NCBI GenBank assembly: GCA_022710975.1
Contig: JAKLGA010000001.1
Span: forward strand, 1-64,000
Origin: Myxococcota bacterium
Lineage (GTDB): Bacteria; Myxococcota; B64-G9
Direction: 5' to 3'
DNA length: 64,000 nucleotides
Below, piece by piece: positions 26,598-34,710 of the stretch. Position numbers and translations under genes: made by a program. Numbering within the stretch: position 1 is the stretch's first letter; each line of letters starts with the position of its first letter. The notes under the pieces are model-generated. The model was not told the DNA's origin. It searched no databases and was given only the letters and a program-made list of their open reading frames with translations.

Positions 26598-28910
26598 TCA
26601 ACCCGGGAGGCGCGGCAACAGGATGTCGAAACGGGTGCCGACGCCCGGGGTGCTCGTCAGGCGCACCTCGCCGCCCGACTGCTTGACGATGCCGTAGACC
26701 GTGGACAGGCCGAGGCCGGTCCCGCCGCGCTCGGCCTTGGTGGTGAAGAAGGGCTCGAAGGCGTGGGCCTGGGTGCCCTCGCTCATGCCCTCGCCGTCGT
26801 CGAGCACCGAGAGCCGCACGAAGGAGCCCAGCGGGACGGCCCACATCAGGTGGGCCACGTCGGTCGCGTCGATGTCCACGGGCTCGGTCTCCAGGACCAC
26901 CGTCCCGCCCCGCGGCATGGCGTCCCGGGCGTTGAGCACCAGGTTGAGGACGACCTGCTCGAGCTGGGCCGGGTCCACCTCCACCCGGTCCGCGGGGGCG
27001 GCCAGGCGGAGCTCGAGCCGGATGTCGGCCCCCAGCAGGCGCCGCAGCATGCGCGCCATGCCCTCGACCACCTCGTCGAGCAGCAGCGGCTGCGGCTCCA
27101 GCGTCTGCTGCCGGCCGAAGGCCATGAGCTGGCGGGCGAGCGCCGAGCCGCGCCCGCAGGTCTGCTCGATCTCCTCCAGGGCCGGGGCGGCCGGGTGCCC
27201 GTCCTCGAGCCTCCGGCGGACCACCGCCCCCAGCCCCTGGATGGCGGTCAGTAAATTGTTGAAGTCGTGAGCCACGCCGCGGGCCAGCTCCCCGATGGCC
27301 GCCAGGCGCTCCTGCTGGCGCACCTGGCGCTGCAGGGTGCGCTCGGAGGTCACCTCCCGCAGCAGCAGGAGCTGGCCGCTGGGGCTGCCCGGCGGGGCCA
27401 CCGGCCGGGCCACCACCTCGAACAGCCGGAGCGGCGGGCCGGCGAGCTGCAGCTCCACCGGCGCGCTGGCGCCCGCGGCCAGCTCGGCCAGCGCCCCGGC
27501 CGCGGGGGCGCCGGGCAGCTCCAGGATCTGCTGGGCGTGCCGGTTGGCGACCTCTACGCGGCCGTCCCCGCCCAGCCAGATCACCCCGGCGGGCAGGTTG
27601 TCCAGCACCGCCCGCAGGCTGGTCCGCTCGGCCTCCAGCGCCTCCCGCAGGCGCGCCTGGTCGAGCGCCACGGCGAGCTGGTGGGCGAGCTCCAGCGCGG
27701 TGCGCTTGGCCTCGGAGTCGAAGGCCGCCGGGCGGGTGGCCGCGATGTTGAGCTGGCCGACGAGCTGCTCCTCGACCCGCAGCGGCACGGTCAAGAGCGA
27801 GCGCACCCCGCACGCGCCGAGCTCGGCCTGCAGCGGGGCCAGGCCCTGCGCCTGGGTGAGGTCGGTCAGGTAGACGAAGGGCAGCTCGGCCAGCTCCTCG
27901 GGGGAGGACAGCCGCGCGAGCGGGATCTCCTCGCCCGGCCCGGGCCCTCCGCGGAAGCCGGGCTCCACCGCCACGGCCACCACCCGCCCCACCCCGCGCC
28001 CCCGATCCACCAGGATGACCGAGGTGCGCTGGCTGCGCATCAGGCGCTGCAGGCGGGTCACGACCTCGCCGGCCAGGGTGGTGGTCGAGCGGGAGGAGAG
28101 GATGGCGCTGTCCAGCTCGTGCCTGGCCGCCAGGCGCTGCGAGAAGAGCTGGAGCGTCTGGAAGGCCTGCTTCTCGCCGGTCACGTCCAGGACCGTGCCC
28201 TCGATGTACAGCAGCTCGTCCGCGGCGCCGCGCACGCAGCGGGCGCTCTCACGCACGTACAGCAGGGCGTTGTCGCGCCGGATCCAGGCCGACTCCAGCC
28301 CGCGCGCCTCGCCCTCCCGCTCCAGGCGGCGGCGCAGTTCGCTCTGCGGGTAGGCCGGGTCGAAGGACTCGCGCTCCAGCCCGCCCGGGGGCCAGACCAG
28401 GTTGCCGTAGCCCAGCATGCGCCGGAGCGCGGGGTTCGCCAGCCCCAGGCGGCCCGCGGGCGTCATGTGGTAGATGCCCACCGGCGCGTGGTCCAGGAAG
28501 CCCCGCAGGCGGGCCTCGCTGTCGGCCAGCGCGGCCTCGGCCCGGTGGCGCTCGGTGATGTCCTGCATGTGGACGATCGCGGCCGGCTGGCCGTCGAAGG
28601 TGATGGCGGTGGCCCGCACCTCGACCCACAGCACCCGCCCGTCGCGGTGCAGCATGCGGGTCTCGTAGACCTCGCCCTCGCGCTGGCGGGCCAGGCGCGC
28701 CTGGCCGCGGGCCCGCACCGCCTCGCGATCCTCCGGGTGGACGATGGCCCAGGCGTCGAGCCCGGCCAGCTCCTCGCGGCCGTAGCCCACCAGCTCCTCG
28801 AAGGCCCGGTTGGCGTAGGCGATGCGGTCGTTCGCCAGCACGAACACCCCGGTCATGGCGTGCTCGACCAGGGCGCGGAGGTCGTCGGGGCTCGGTTCGC
28901 GCGGCGGCAT
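26598..28910 (-). CDS. Soluble PAS-PAS-GAF-PAS sensor histidine kinase
   Basis: This encodes 770 residues. The start at 28910 (MPPREPSPDD) has a GAGGGAG site; an ATG at 28934 does not. Domain order: PAS (about 8-125), PAS (about 135-245), GAF (about 265-430), PAS (about 440-530), then HisKA with phospho-accepting H548 (GVAHDFNNLL). A HATPase follows with the N-box NLVLNARDAM, G1 DDGEGM, F-box FEPFFTTK and G2 GGTGLGLS. No transmembrane helix and no receiver domain are visible, so it is a cytosolic orphan kinase sensing an intracellular ligand. The partner regulator is not in the window. Confidence 0.93.
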   Translation of the reverse strand: MPPREPSPDDLRALVEHAMTGVFVLANDRIAYANRAFEELVGYGREELAGLDAWAIVHPEDREAVRARGQARLARQREGEVYETRMLHRDGRVLWVEVRATAITFDGQPAAIVHMQDITERHRAEAALADSEARLRGFLDHAPVGIYHMTPAGRLGLANPALRRMLGYGNLVWPPGGLERESFDPAYPQSELRRRLEREGEARGLESAWIRRDNALLYVRESARCVRGAADELLYIEGTVLDVTGEKQAFQTLQLFSQRLAARHELDSAILSSRSTTTLAGEVVTRLQRLMRSQRTSVILVDRGRGVGRVVAVAVEPGFRGGPGPGEEIPLARLSSPEELAELPFVYLTDLTQAQGLAPLQAELGACGVRSLLTVPLRVEEQLVGQLNIAATRPAAFDSEAKRTALELAHQLAVALDQARLREALEAERTSLRAVLDNLPAGVIWLGGDGRVEVANRHAQQILELPGAPAAGALAELAAGASAPVELQLAGPPLRLFEVVARPVAPPGSPSGQLLLLREVTSERTLQRQVRQQERLAAIGELARGVAHDFNNLLTAIQGLGAVVRRRLEDGHPAAPALEEIEQTCGRGSALARQLMAFGRQQTLEPQPLLLDEVVEGMARMLRRLLGADIRLELRLAAPADRVEVDPAQLEQVVLNLVLNARDAMPRGGTVVLETEPVDIDATDVAHLMWAVPLGSFVRLSVLDDGEGMSEGTQAHAFEPFFTTKAERGGTGLGLSTVYGIVKQSGGEVRLTSTPGVGTRFDILLPRLPG

Positions 28911-28980
28911 GGCTCCCTCGTCCGCGGGGATCATGGCCCGTCCGCGCGCAGCGGTCAACCGCGGGCGCGGGCGCGCCGGC

Positions 28981-29009
28981 TTGCGAACACCGCGCGGCTC
29001 TGGCATGGT
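28981..29009 (+). promoter_or_regulatory. Candidate promoter of the 29.0-32.2 kb gene set
   Basis: TTGCGA (28981-28986), 17 bp, CATGGT (29004-29009), 24 bp before the ATG at 29033. It resembles the promoter at 58406 (TTGCCC-N17-TATGGT). Confidence 0.4.
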
Positions 29010-29032
29010 GCCAGGTGAAAGGGGGCAGTGCC

Positions 29033-29449
29033 ATGCGGACCTCCATCGTCGTCGTGTGCGCGCTCGGGCTGGGCGTACTCCTGGGCGGGTGCCCCAAGCG
29101 CGATCTGCCGCCCGACTCGGCCTACGATCCGGAGCTGCTCGAGTACGCCCGCCAGGTGGCCGCGGACAAGGACCGCCCGGTGGACGGCGATCAGCCCGGG
29201 CCGGCCGCGGCCGAGCAGGCCGAGTGCAACCGGGAGACCGGCGGCTGCGCCGAGGGCTTCCTGTGCTTCGACTCCTGGTACTGCAAGCTGGGCACCGACC
29301 AGTGCTCGGCCGCGGGCGACAAGCGCTGCCACAAGCTCTGCTCCACCGACGCGGACTGCCCGGAGGACATGCCCAGGTGCGCGGCCCAGGCCATGTTCAA
29401 CGGCTCCGCCGAGGGCACCGAGGAGCGCTTCTGTGTGTCCGGGGACTGA
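29033..29449 (+). CDS. Small Cys-rich lipoprotein, function unknown
   Basis: This encodes 138 residues from the ATG after AAAGGGGGC. Lipobox VLLGGC gives a lipid-anchored Cys about residue 20. The mature part has about ten cysteines in an EGF- or Dickkopf-like spacing (ECNRETGGCAEGFLCF, KRCHKLCSTDADCPED). This pattern is common in myxobacterial secreted lipoproteins. Its 3' end overlaps the next gene's proposed start by 17 bp, suggesting they are co-transcribed. No function can be assigned. Confidence 0.7.
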   Translation: MRTSIVVVCALGLGVLLGGCPKRDLPPDSAYDPELLEYARQVAADKDRPVDGDQPGPAAAEQAECNRETGGCAEGFLCFDSWYCKLGTDQCSAAGDKRCHKLCSTDADCPEDMPRCAAQAMFNGSAEGTEERFCVSGD

Positions 29450-30824
29450 GCCGCTCGAACTGCCCGAACATCTGGAGGGGTTGCTCGGCCTGCGGGTGGC
29501 GTGCGCCTGCGGCCGGACCCACGAGGTGACCCTCCAGGCCGCGCCGGTCGGGCCGGGGGTCGTGGCGGAGCTGCCCGGGCTCGCGCGCCGGGCCGCCGGG
29601 GCCGGCCGGCGCGTGGTGGTGGTGCAGGACCGGGTGACCCGGGCGGTGCTGGGGGAGCGCGTGGCGCGGCTGCTCGCCGCCGACGGCCAGCGCGTCGAGA
29701 CCTGCCTGGTGCCGGACGGTGCGGGCGGCCGGCCCCACGCCGACGAGGGCGCGCTCGCGGTGGTGGAGGCCAGCCTGGCCGCGGCCGACCTGGCCGTGGC
29801 CGTCGGCGCGGGCACGCTCAACGACCTCACCAAGCTCGCCAGCCACAGGCGCGGCGTCCCCTACCTGTGCGTGGCCACGGCCCCGTCCATGAACGGCTAC
29901 ACCTCGGGGCTGGCGGCCATGTCGCTCGGCGGGCTCAAGCGGACCGTGCCCTGCGTCCAGCCCTTTGCCGTGGTGGCCGACCTCGACGTGCTCGGGCAGG
30001 CGCCCGCGGCGCTCGTGGCGGCCGGGCTGGGCGATCTGGAGTCCAAGCCCACGGCCACGGCCGACCACCGCCTGGCCGCCTGGGTGCGCGGGGAGCACCA
30101 CTGCCCGGCCCCCGAGCGGGTGGTGCTCGCGGCCGAGGCGCGCGTGGCGGAGTCCGCCGCCGGGCTGCCGCGGCGCGACCCGGAGGCGATGCGTCGGCTG
30201 ACCGAGGCGCTGCTGCTCTCTGGCCTGTCCATGAAGCTGGCGGGCTCGTCCAGCCCGGCCTCGGGCGGCGAGCACCTGATGAGCCACCTGTGGGACATGG
30301 AGGCCGCGGCCGAGGGCCGGGTGGAGGGCTGGCACGGCGCCCAGGTGGGGGTGGCCACGCTGATCACCGCAAGCCTGTACGAGCGGCTCGGCCGCCTGTG
30401 CCCGGGCGAGCTCGATCGGGCCTGGCTGCGCTCGGGCGGGCTCAGCCGGGAGGCCTGGCGGGAGCGGCTGCGGGCCGAGCACGGCCCGCGCGCGGCCGAG
30501 GTGGAGGCCGAGTTCCTGCCCAAGCTGCGGACGGGCGTGGAGCGCGAGGCGGAGCTCGGGCGCGTCCTGGACGGCTGGGACGAGCTGTGGGGCGCGCTGG
30601 CCCCGGCGCTGCGGCCCGCCCGGCTCACCCGCGCGGTGCTCGAGGCCGGCGGCGCGCCCGTGACGGCGCGGGCCGTGGGGCTCACGCCCGGGCACCTGCG
30701 GCGGGCGCTCCTCGTGGCGCGGCAGATCCGCGGCCGCTACACGGTCCTGGACCTGGCCGAGGAGCTGGGGGTGCTGCCCGGAGCGGCCGAGGAGGTGCTG
30801 GCCGCCTCCTCGACCCTGGGGTGA
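29433..30824 (+). CDS. sn-glycerol-1-phosphate dehydrogenase family protein (AraM/EgsA type)
   Basis: This encodes about 463 residues from the GTG at 29433, which has GAGGAG 7 nt upstream inside the preceding gene. The Rossmann-like N-terminal half contains AVGAGTLNDLTKLA, and the active-site entry has ATAPSMNGYTSG, both hallmarks of G1P dehydrogenases. Metal ligands are expected in AAGLGDLESK (Asp), SGGEHLMSHLWD (His) and GWHGAQVG (His). Family members reduce dihydroxyacetone phosphate to sn-glycerol-1-phosphate, the backbone of archaeal ether lipids and of prenylglyceryl phosphates in Bacillus. The C-terminal helical part is somewhat longer than in AraM (about 390 residues). The DedA and phosphatidylserine synthase neighbours suggest a membrane-lipid role. 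Confidence 0.85.
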   Translation: MCPGTEPLELPEHLEGLLGLRVACACGRTHEVTLQAAPVGPGVVAELPGLARRAAGAGRRVVVVQDRVTRAVLGERVARLLAADGQRVETCLVPDGAGGRPHADEGALAVVEASLAAADLAVAVGAGTLNDLTKLASHRRGVPYLCVATAPSMNGYTSGLAAMSLGGLKRTVPCVQPFAVVADLDVLGQAPAALVAAGLGDLESKPTATADHRLAAWVRGEHHCPAPERVVLAAEARVAESAAGLPRRDPEAMRRLTEALLLSGLSMKLAGSSSPASGGEHLMSHLWDMEAAAEGRVEGWHGAQVGVATLITASLYERLGRLCPGELDRAWLRSGGLSREAWRERLRAEHGPRAAEVEAEFLPKLRTGVEREAELGRVLDGWDELWGALAPALRPARLTRAVLEAGGAPVTARAVGLTPGHLRRALLVARQIRGRYTVLDLAEELGVLPGAAEEVLAASSTLG

Positions 30825-30833
30825 GGGGCGGGC

Positions 30834-31496
30834 ATGGAAGACGCCGGCCTGCTGTCCCAGGCGCTCGCCTTCATCGAGGCCCAGCACGCGGGCCTCGGGC
30901 CGCTCATCCTGTTCGGCGCCTCGCTCATCGAGTACGTGTTCCCGCCCTTCCCCGGCGACGCCATCACGCTCTTCGGCACCTACCTGGTCCTGAAGGGGCT
31001 GTGGAGCTTCTGGTTCGCGCTCGCGCTCACCACGGCCGGCTCGCTGGCGGGCGCCGCCCTGGGGTTCCTGTTCGGCCGCTGGCTGGGCAAGCGCCTCGAT
31101 CGCCTGCCCCGGGAGGCCGAGCTGAAACGCTGGACGCCGCTCACCCGGGAGAAGTACGAGCTCCTGGCCGGACGCTTCCGCAAGCACGGCGCGGTGTACA
31201 TCGCCATCAACCGCTTCCTGCCGGGCATCCGCGCCTTCTTCTTCGTGGCGGCCGGGGCGTCCGGCATGGGCTTCGGCGCGGTCATGCTGTTCGCCGGGCT
31301 GTCGGCCGTGGCCTGGAACGCGGCGCTGCTGGGGGTGGGCACGCTGATCGGCGCCTCGTTCGCCAGGTTGCGGTCGGTGTTCACTTCCTATACGACCGTG
31401 GTGTGGATCCTGCTGGGCCTCGGGCTGGCCGCGGCGGGGGTGTGGTTCCTGCTGCGGCGCCGCCGGCGGCCGGCGGGAGAGGGGACGAAGCCATGA
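30834..31496 (+). CDS. DedA/VTT-family membrane protein
   Basis: This encodes 220 residues, a polytopic inner-membrane protein. The DedA signatures are present: IEYVFPPFPGDAITLFG (the E-x-x-x-P-x-P-G-D/E re-entrant loop) and INRFLPGIRAFFFVAAG. The C-terminus is a basic tail (LLRRRRRP). DedA proteins flip or recycle polyprenyl phosphate or phospholipid head groups. The gene follows the dehydrogenase by 9 bp, and its stop overlaps the next start (ATGA), so at least these two are coupled with the kinase gene. Confidence 0.88.
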   Translation: MEDAGLLSQALAFIEAQHAGLGPLILFGASLIEYVFPPFPGDAITLFGTYLVLKGLWSFWFALALTTAGSLAGAALGFLFGRWLGKRLDRLPREAELKRWTPLTREKYELLAGRFRKHGAVYIAINRFLPGIRAFFFVAAGASGMGFGAVMLFAGLSAVAWNAALLGVGTLIGASFARLRSVFTSYTTVVWILLGLGLAAAGVWFLLRRRRRPAGEGTKP

Positions 31497-32233
31497 GCGA
31501 ACCGGGTGCGGCCGAGGCGCGGGCCCGCGAGCGGGCGCAGTTCATCGCCACCGTGAGCCACGATCTCAAGACGCCGCTGAACGCGGTGGTGGGCTTCACC
31601 AGCGTGCTGCTGCTCGATCTCCAGGGCACCGAGGCGGGCAAGAAGCTCGGCCTGGTGTACGACAGCGCCCGGCTGATGCTCGAGCGCATCAACGCCCTGG
31701 TGGAGCTGCACCGGCTGGAGGCCGGGGTGCTGGCGCCCCAGCCCGACTGGCTGTTCCCCGGGGAGCTCCTGCTACAGGCCGCGGAGGAGGCCCGCGCCGC
31801 GGCCGAGGGCAAGGGGCTCGCGCTCGCGGCGGAGCCGCGCGGCGGGCCCGCGCGGCTGCGGACCGATCTGCGCCTGGTGCAGCGGGCGCTGCGGGAGCTC
31901 GTCTCGAACGCGGTGCGCTTCTCGCGGCAGGGCGAGATCCGGCTCGGGCTCGGGCTCGAGGCGGGCGGGCGCCCGGGCGCGCGGCGGGTGCGCTTCTGGG
32001 TCCACGACCCGGGCGTGGGGATGAAGCCCGCGCAGCTCGCGGAGCTGCGCGCGGCCTTCGAGCCCGCGCAGGCTCCCCTGGCCTGGCCCTTCCAGGGCCT
32101 GGGGCTGGGGCTGGCGCTCGCCCGCCAGGCCGCCCGCGCGCTGGGCGGCTGGCTGGAGGTGGAGGCCCCGCCCGAGCACGGCTGCCGCTTCTCCCTGGTG
32201 CTGGAGCTGGACGAGGCGGATCTGGAGAGCTGA
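31493..32233 (+). CDS. Minimal cytosolic histidine kinase, coupled to DedA
   Basis: This encodes 246 residues. The ATG overlaps the dedA stop. The protein is just a HisKA domain (H23 in TVSHDLKTPLNAVVGF) and a HATPase domain (N-box ELVSNAVRFS, DPGVGM, G2 GLGLGLALA). There is no sensor domain, membrane helix or receiver. Translational coupling to the DedA protein suggests the input may come from that membrane partner or an associated lipid signal; this is inference. The output regulator is not seen here. Confidence 0.88.
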   Translation: MSEPGAAEARARERAQFIATVSHDLKTPLNAVVGFTSVLLLDLQGTEAGKKLGLVYDSARLMLERINALVELHRLEAGVLAPQPDWLFPGELLLQAAEEARAAAEGKGLALAAEPRGGPARLRTDLRLVQRALRELVSNAVRFSRQGEIRLGLGLEAGGRPGARRVRFWVHDPGVGMKPAQLAELRAAFEPAQAPLAWPFQGLGLGLALARQAARALGGWLEVEAPPEHGCRFSLVLELDEADLES

Positions 32234-32245
32234 GCCCGGCCTCGT

Positions 32246-33037
32246 TCAGGCAGGGCGCCGGGGGCCCTGGTCCGGGCCGGGGGCGTGGCGGGCGAGCCGC
32301 ACCAGGCGCCGGGCCTGGCGCACGCCCTCCTCGAGCAGGCCGAACGCCGCGAAGCCACCCAGCGCCCCGACCAGCAGGTAGGTGAACACCTGCTGCCAGA
32401 CCGCCACCAGGATGAGCCCGGCCATGCCCGCGAGCAGCGGCATGGTCCAGCGGCTGGCCTTCAGCTTCTTGAAGGTCCGGTAGCGCACGTTGGAGACCAT
32501 CAGCACAGAGAGCAGCAGCACCACGGCGATGATGCCGGGCTGATCCACCAGCACCACCCCGCCCTGGCCGTGGTGGACCATGACCAGGGACACCAGGACG
32601 GCGGCCGCCAGGGGGATGGGCATGCCCACGAAGTGCCTGGGCGGCGCGGTCTGGCGCATGGCCAGCACGTTGAAGCGCGCGAGCCGCAAGGCGCCGCAGG
32701 TGGCGAAGACGAAGGACACGAGCAGCCCGGCCCAGCCGTAGGGCGCCAGCGCCCACTTGTACACCAGCACCGCCGGGGCCACGCCGAAGGTGATCACGTC
32801 CGCCAGGGAGTCGAGCTGCAGGCCGAAGTCGCTCTGGGTGCGCGTCAGGCGCGCCACCCGCCCATCGGCCGCGTCGAACAGCACGCCGAACAGGATGGCC
32901 ACGGCCGCGTAGTAGAAGCGCTCCGGATCGTTCGGCTCGGTGGCGGTCAGGATGGCGAACAGGCCGCACAGGACGCTGGAGACCGTGAACAGGTTCGGCA
33001 GCACGAACAGGAGCGCACGCGTCTTCTTCATGCCCAT
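32246..33037 (-). CDS. pssA: CDP-diacylglycerol-serine O-phosphatidyltransferase (phosphatidylserine synthase)
   Basis: This encodes 263 residues from the ATG at 33037, chosen because AAGGGAG lies 6 nt upstream. The complete CDP-alcohol phosphotransferase signature D-G-x2-A-R-x8-G-x3-D-x3-D is present (DGRVAR, then GLQLDSLAD). Hydrophobic segments account for about eight membrane helices, and the N-terminus LLFVLPNLFTVSSVLCGL is typical of type II PssA. It makes phosphatidylserine, the precursor of phosphatidylethanolamine, at the inner membrane. It converges on the kinase gene with a 12-bp gap. Confidence 0.9.
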   Translation of the reverse strand: MGMKKTRALLFVLPNLFTVSSVLCGLFAILTATEPNDPERFYYAAVAILFGVLFDAADGRVARLTRTQSDFGLQLDSLADVITFGVAPAVLVYKWALAPYGWAGLLVSFVFATCGALRLARFNVLAMRQTAPPRHFVGMPIPLAAAVLVSLVMVHHGQGGVVLVDQPGIIAVVLLLSVLMVSNVRYRTFKKLKASRWTMPLLAGMAGLILVAVWQQVFTYLLVGALGGFAAFGLLEEGVRQARRLVRLARHAPGPDQGPRRPA

Positions 33038-33242
33038 GCCCAGCTCCCTTCGGTCGGCCAAGCATGCAAGAAATACTCCGGAATTGCCATGCAAATCGGA
33101 GCGCTGCCGGAATCCGACGCCATCCCGGGAGGTTCGCGCGCCCCCCGGCGAGCGCTTGCCCCTGCCGGGATTGCCGCGTTGCGCAAGGCGCTGCGCACCA
33201 CGGCCCTGCCAGGCGCGCAGGCGGATTCCCGGCGCGTCTCGC

Positions 33243-34610
33243 TCAGCGGGTCACCAGCAGGACCAGGGACACGTCCTCGGATGGCTGGGTGTGGCCGGTC
33301 GAGTTGTAGGCGCAGCCGCGCTGGCCCCAGGTGCAGCCGGAGCAGTACTCGACCCCGTCCACCACCTCCCCGGCGCCCGGCCGGCAGGTGTTCACGTACT
33401 CCTGGCCCGACGACAGGGCGAACTCGAGCCCGATCTCGACCTCCGCGCCCGCGGGCGCCGAGGCGCTCACGTCCAGGCGCGCAGGCGCCACCACGGCGCC
33501 GGGGCACCAGCCCTGGCGAGGGTACTGCCAGGTGCCGGCCTGGGGCGAGACCGGGTTGTCGGCGCAGTCCGCGCGCCAGGTCGACACGGGGTAGCGGTCG
33601 GCGCCCACCCGCAGCACCGGCTGCAGGTCGCAGAACTCGGCGCAGTTCAGCGCGTTGCCCTGGCCGTGGCCGGTGGCCAGCAGCCGCGCCTCCACGCGGG
33701 TGGCGTCGGCCGGGATGCGGACGCTCCGCGGCGGGAGCTGCGCCGCGACCGGGTTCCCGGGATCGCCCAGCGCCACGTAGGTGCGGGCGTAGATGGGGAT
33801 CAGCTCGAGCTGCGGCGCCGCGACCGGGCTGGGGATGTGCAGCAGGCGCGCGCTCACCCGCCAGCCGTGCCCCTGGGAGGAGTCGGGCCCCACCCAGGTG
33901 TCGACGCTCGAGCGCAGCGCGACCGCGCCGCGCAGTCGGCTGGCCAACTCGCTGACGTCCAGCAGGGCGCACAGCCCCGTGCGGTAGGGGGTGATGTAGC
34001 GGGCGAGCTCGATCTCGGGCTCGCCGTCCGGGGGGACCAGGCCGAGGGAGGCCGTGCGGTCCCAGTAGTCGCACTGCCCGTCGGCCGGACACCCGAGCTC
34101 GAGCAGCAGCCCCACCTGCCCGAAGCAGCCCTGCGCGGGCAGCTCGGCGCTGGCCTCCACCGTGCGCCGGTCCTCGGCGCCGAAGTACTGGTCGACCTGG
34201 TCGAACAGGGTGGTCTGGGTGAGCCGGGTGGCCACCGGGCCGAGCCCGACGCAGGGGAACCAGGGCGCCTGGGCGCCGAAGTCGAAGGCCGGGCTCGGCG
34301 CGCAGGCCTCGGGCAGCTCGCAGCCGGTGGCGCGCTCCCCGTCCCCGTCGAGCCAGCCGTCCTGGCAGGCCGTGCGCTGGCAGGCCGCGTCCAGGCAGGC
34401 GACGATCTCGTGCGCGCCGGCTTCGCACAGCGGCGTGTCGGGCTCGTCGGTGGTCCCGTCGCAGTCGTTGTCGAGCCCGTCGCAGGCCTCCTGCCCGCCG
34501 TTCGTCTCCAGGCAGGCCGGGCCCGCGGGCGTCCCGCCGCAGCCGGTCAGGCCGGCCAGCAGGGCGAGCAGGCTCGCGCAGCGTACGGCGGTCAGGCGTG
34601 CGGTCCGCAT
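33243..34610 (-). CDS. PNGase F-like (peptide-N-glycosidase) lipoprotein with MopE-type metal motif
   Basis: This encodes 455 residues with AGGAGA upstream. Lipobox GLTGC (Cys24). Residues about 40-60 carry the MopE-like calcium/copper motif EACDGLDNDCDGTTDEPD. The rest matches the two-lobe peptide-N-glycosidase F fold. The N-lobe has CPADGQCDYWDR and ELARYITPYRTG. The C-lobe has ATGHGQGNALNCAEFC, STWRADCADNP and GTWQYPRQGWCPG. Enzymes of this family remove N-linked glycans from glycoproteins; the conserved D/E catalytic context is intact by eye. Surface-anchored deglycosylation could serve predation or scavenging of eukaryotic glycoproteins. Confidence 0.85.
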   Translation of the reverse strand: MRTARLTAVRCASLLALLAGLTGCGGTPAGPACLETNGGQEACDGLDNDCDGTTDEPDTPLCEAGAHEIVACLDAACQRTACQDGWLDGDGERATGCELPEACAPSPAFDFGAQAPWFPCVGLGPVATRLTQTTLFDQVDQYFGAEDRRTVEASAELPAQGCFGQVGLLLELGCPADGQCDYWDRTASLGLVPPDGEPEIELARYITPYRTGLCALLDVSELASRLRGAVALRSSVDTWVGPDSSQGHGWRVSARLLHIPSPVAAPQLELIPIYARTYVALGDPGNPVAAQLPPRSVRIPADATRVEARLLATGHGQGNALNCAEFCDLQPVLRVGADRYPVSTWRADCADNPVSPQAGTWQYPRQGWCPGAVVAPARLDVSASAPAGAEVEIGLEFALSSGQEYVNTCRPGAGEVVDGVEYCSGCTWGQRGCAYNSTGHTQPSEDVSLVLLVTR

Positions 34611-34710
34611 GGCGTCTCTCCTGGCTCGAGCCTAGCCCCGCGGGCCGCGCGGCGCCAGAGCCACGCCGTGGAGCTTGTGTTCGGCTGCCGCGCGAGGGAC
34701 AACACCGGGC

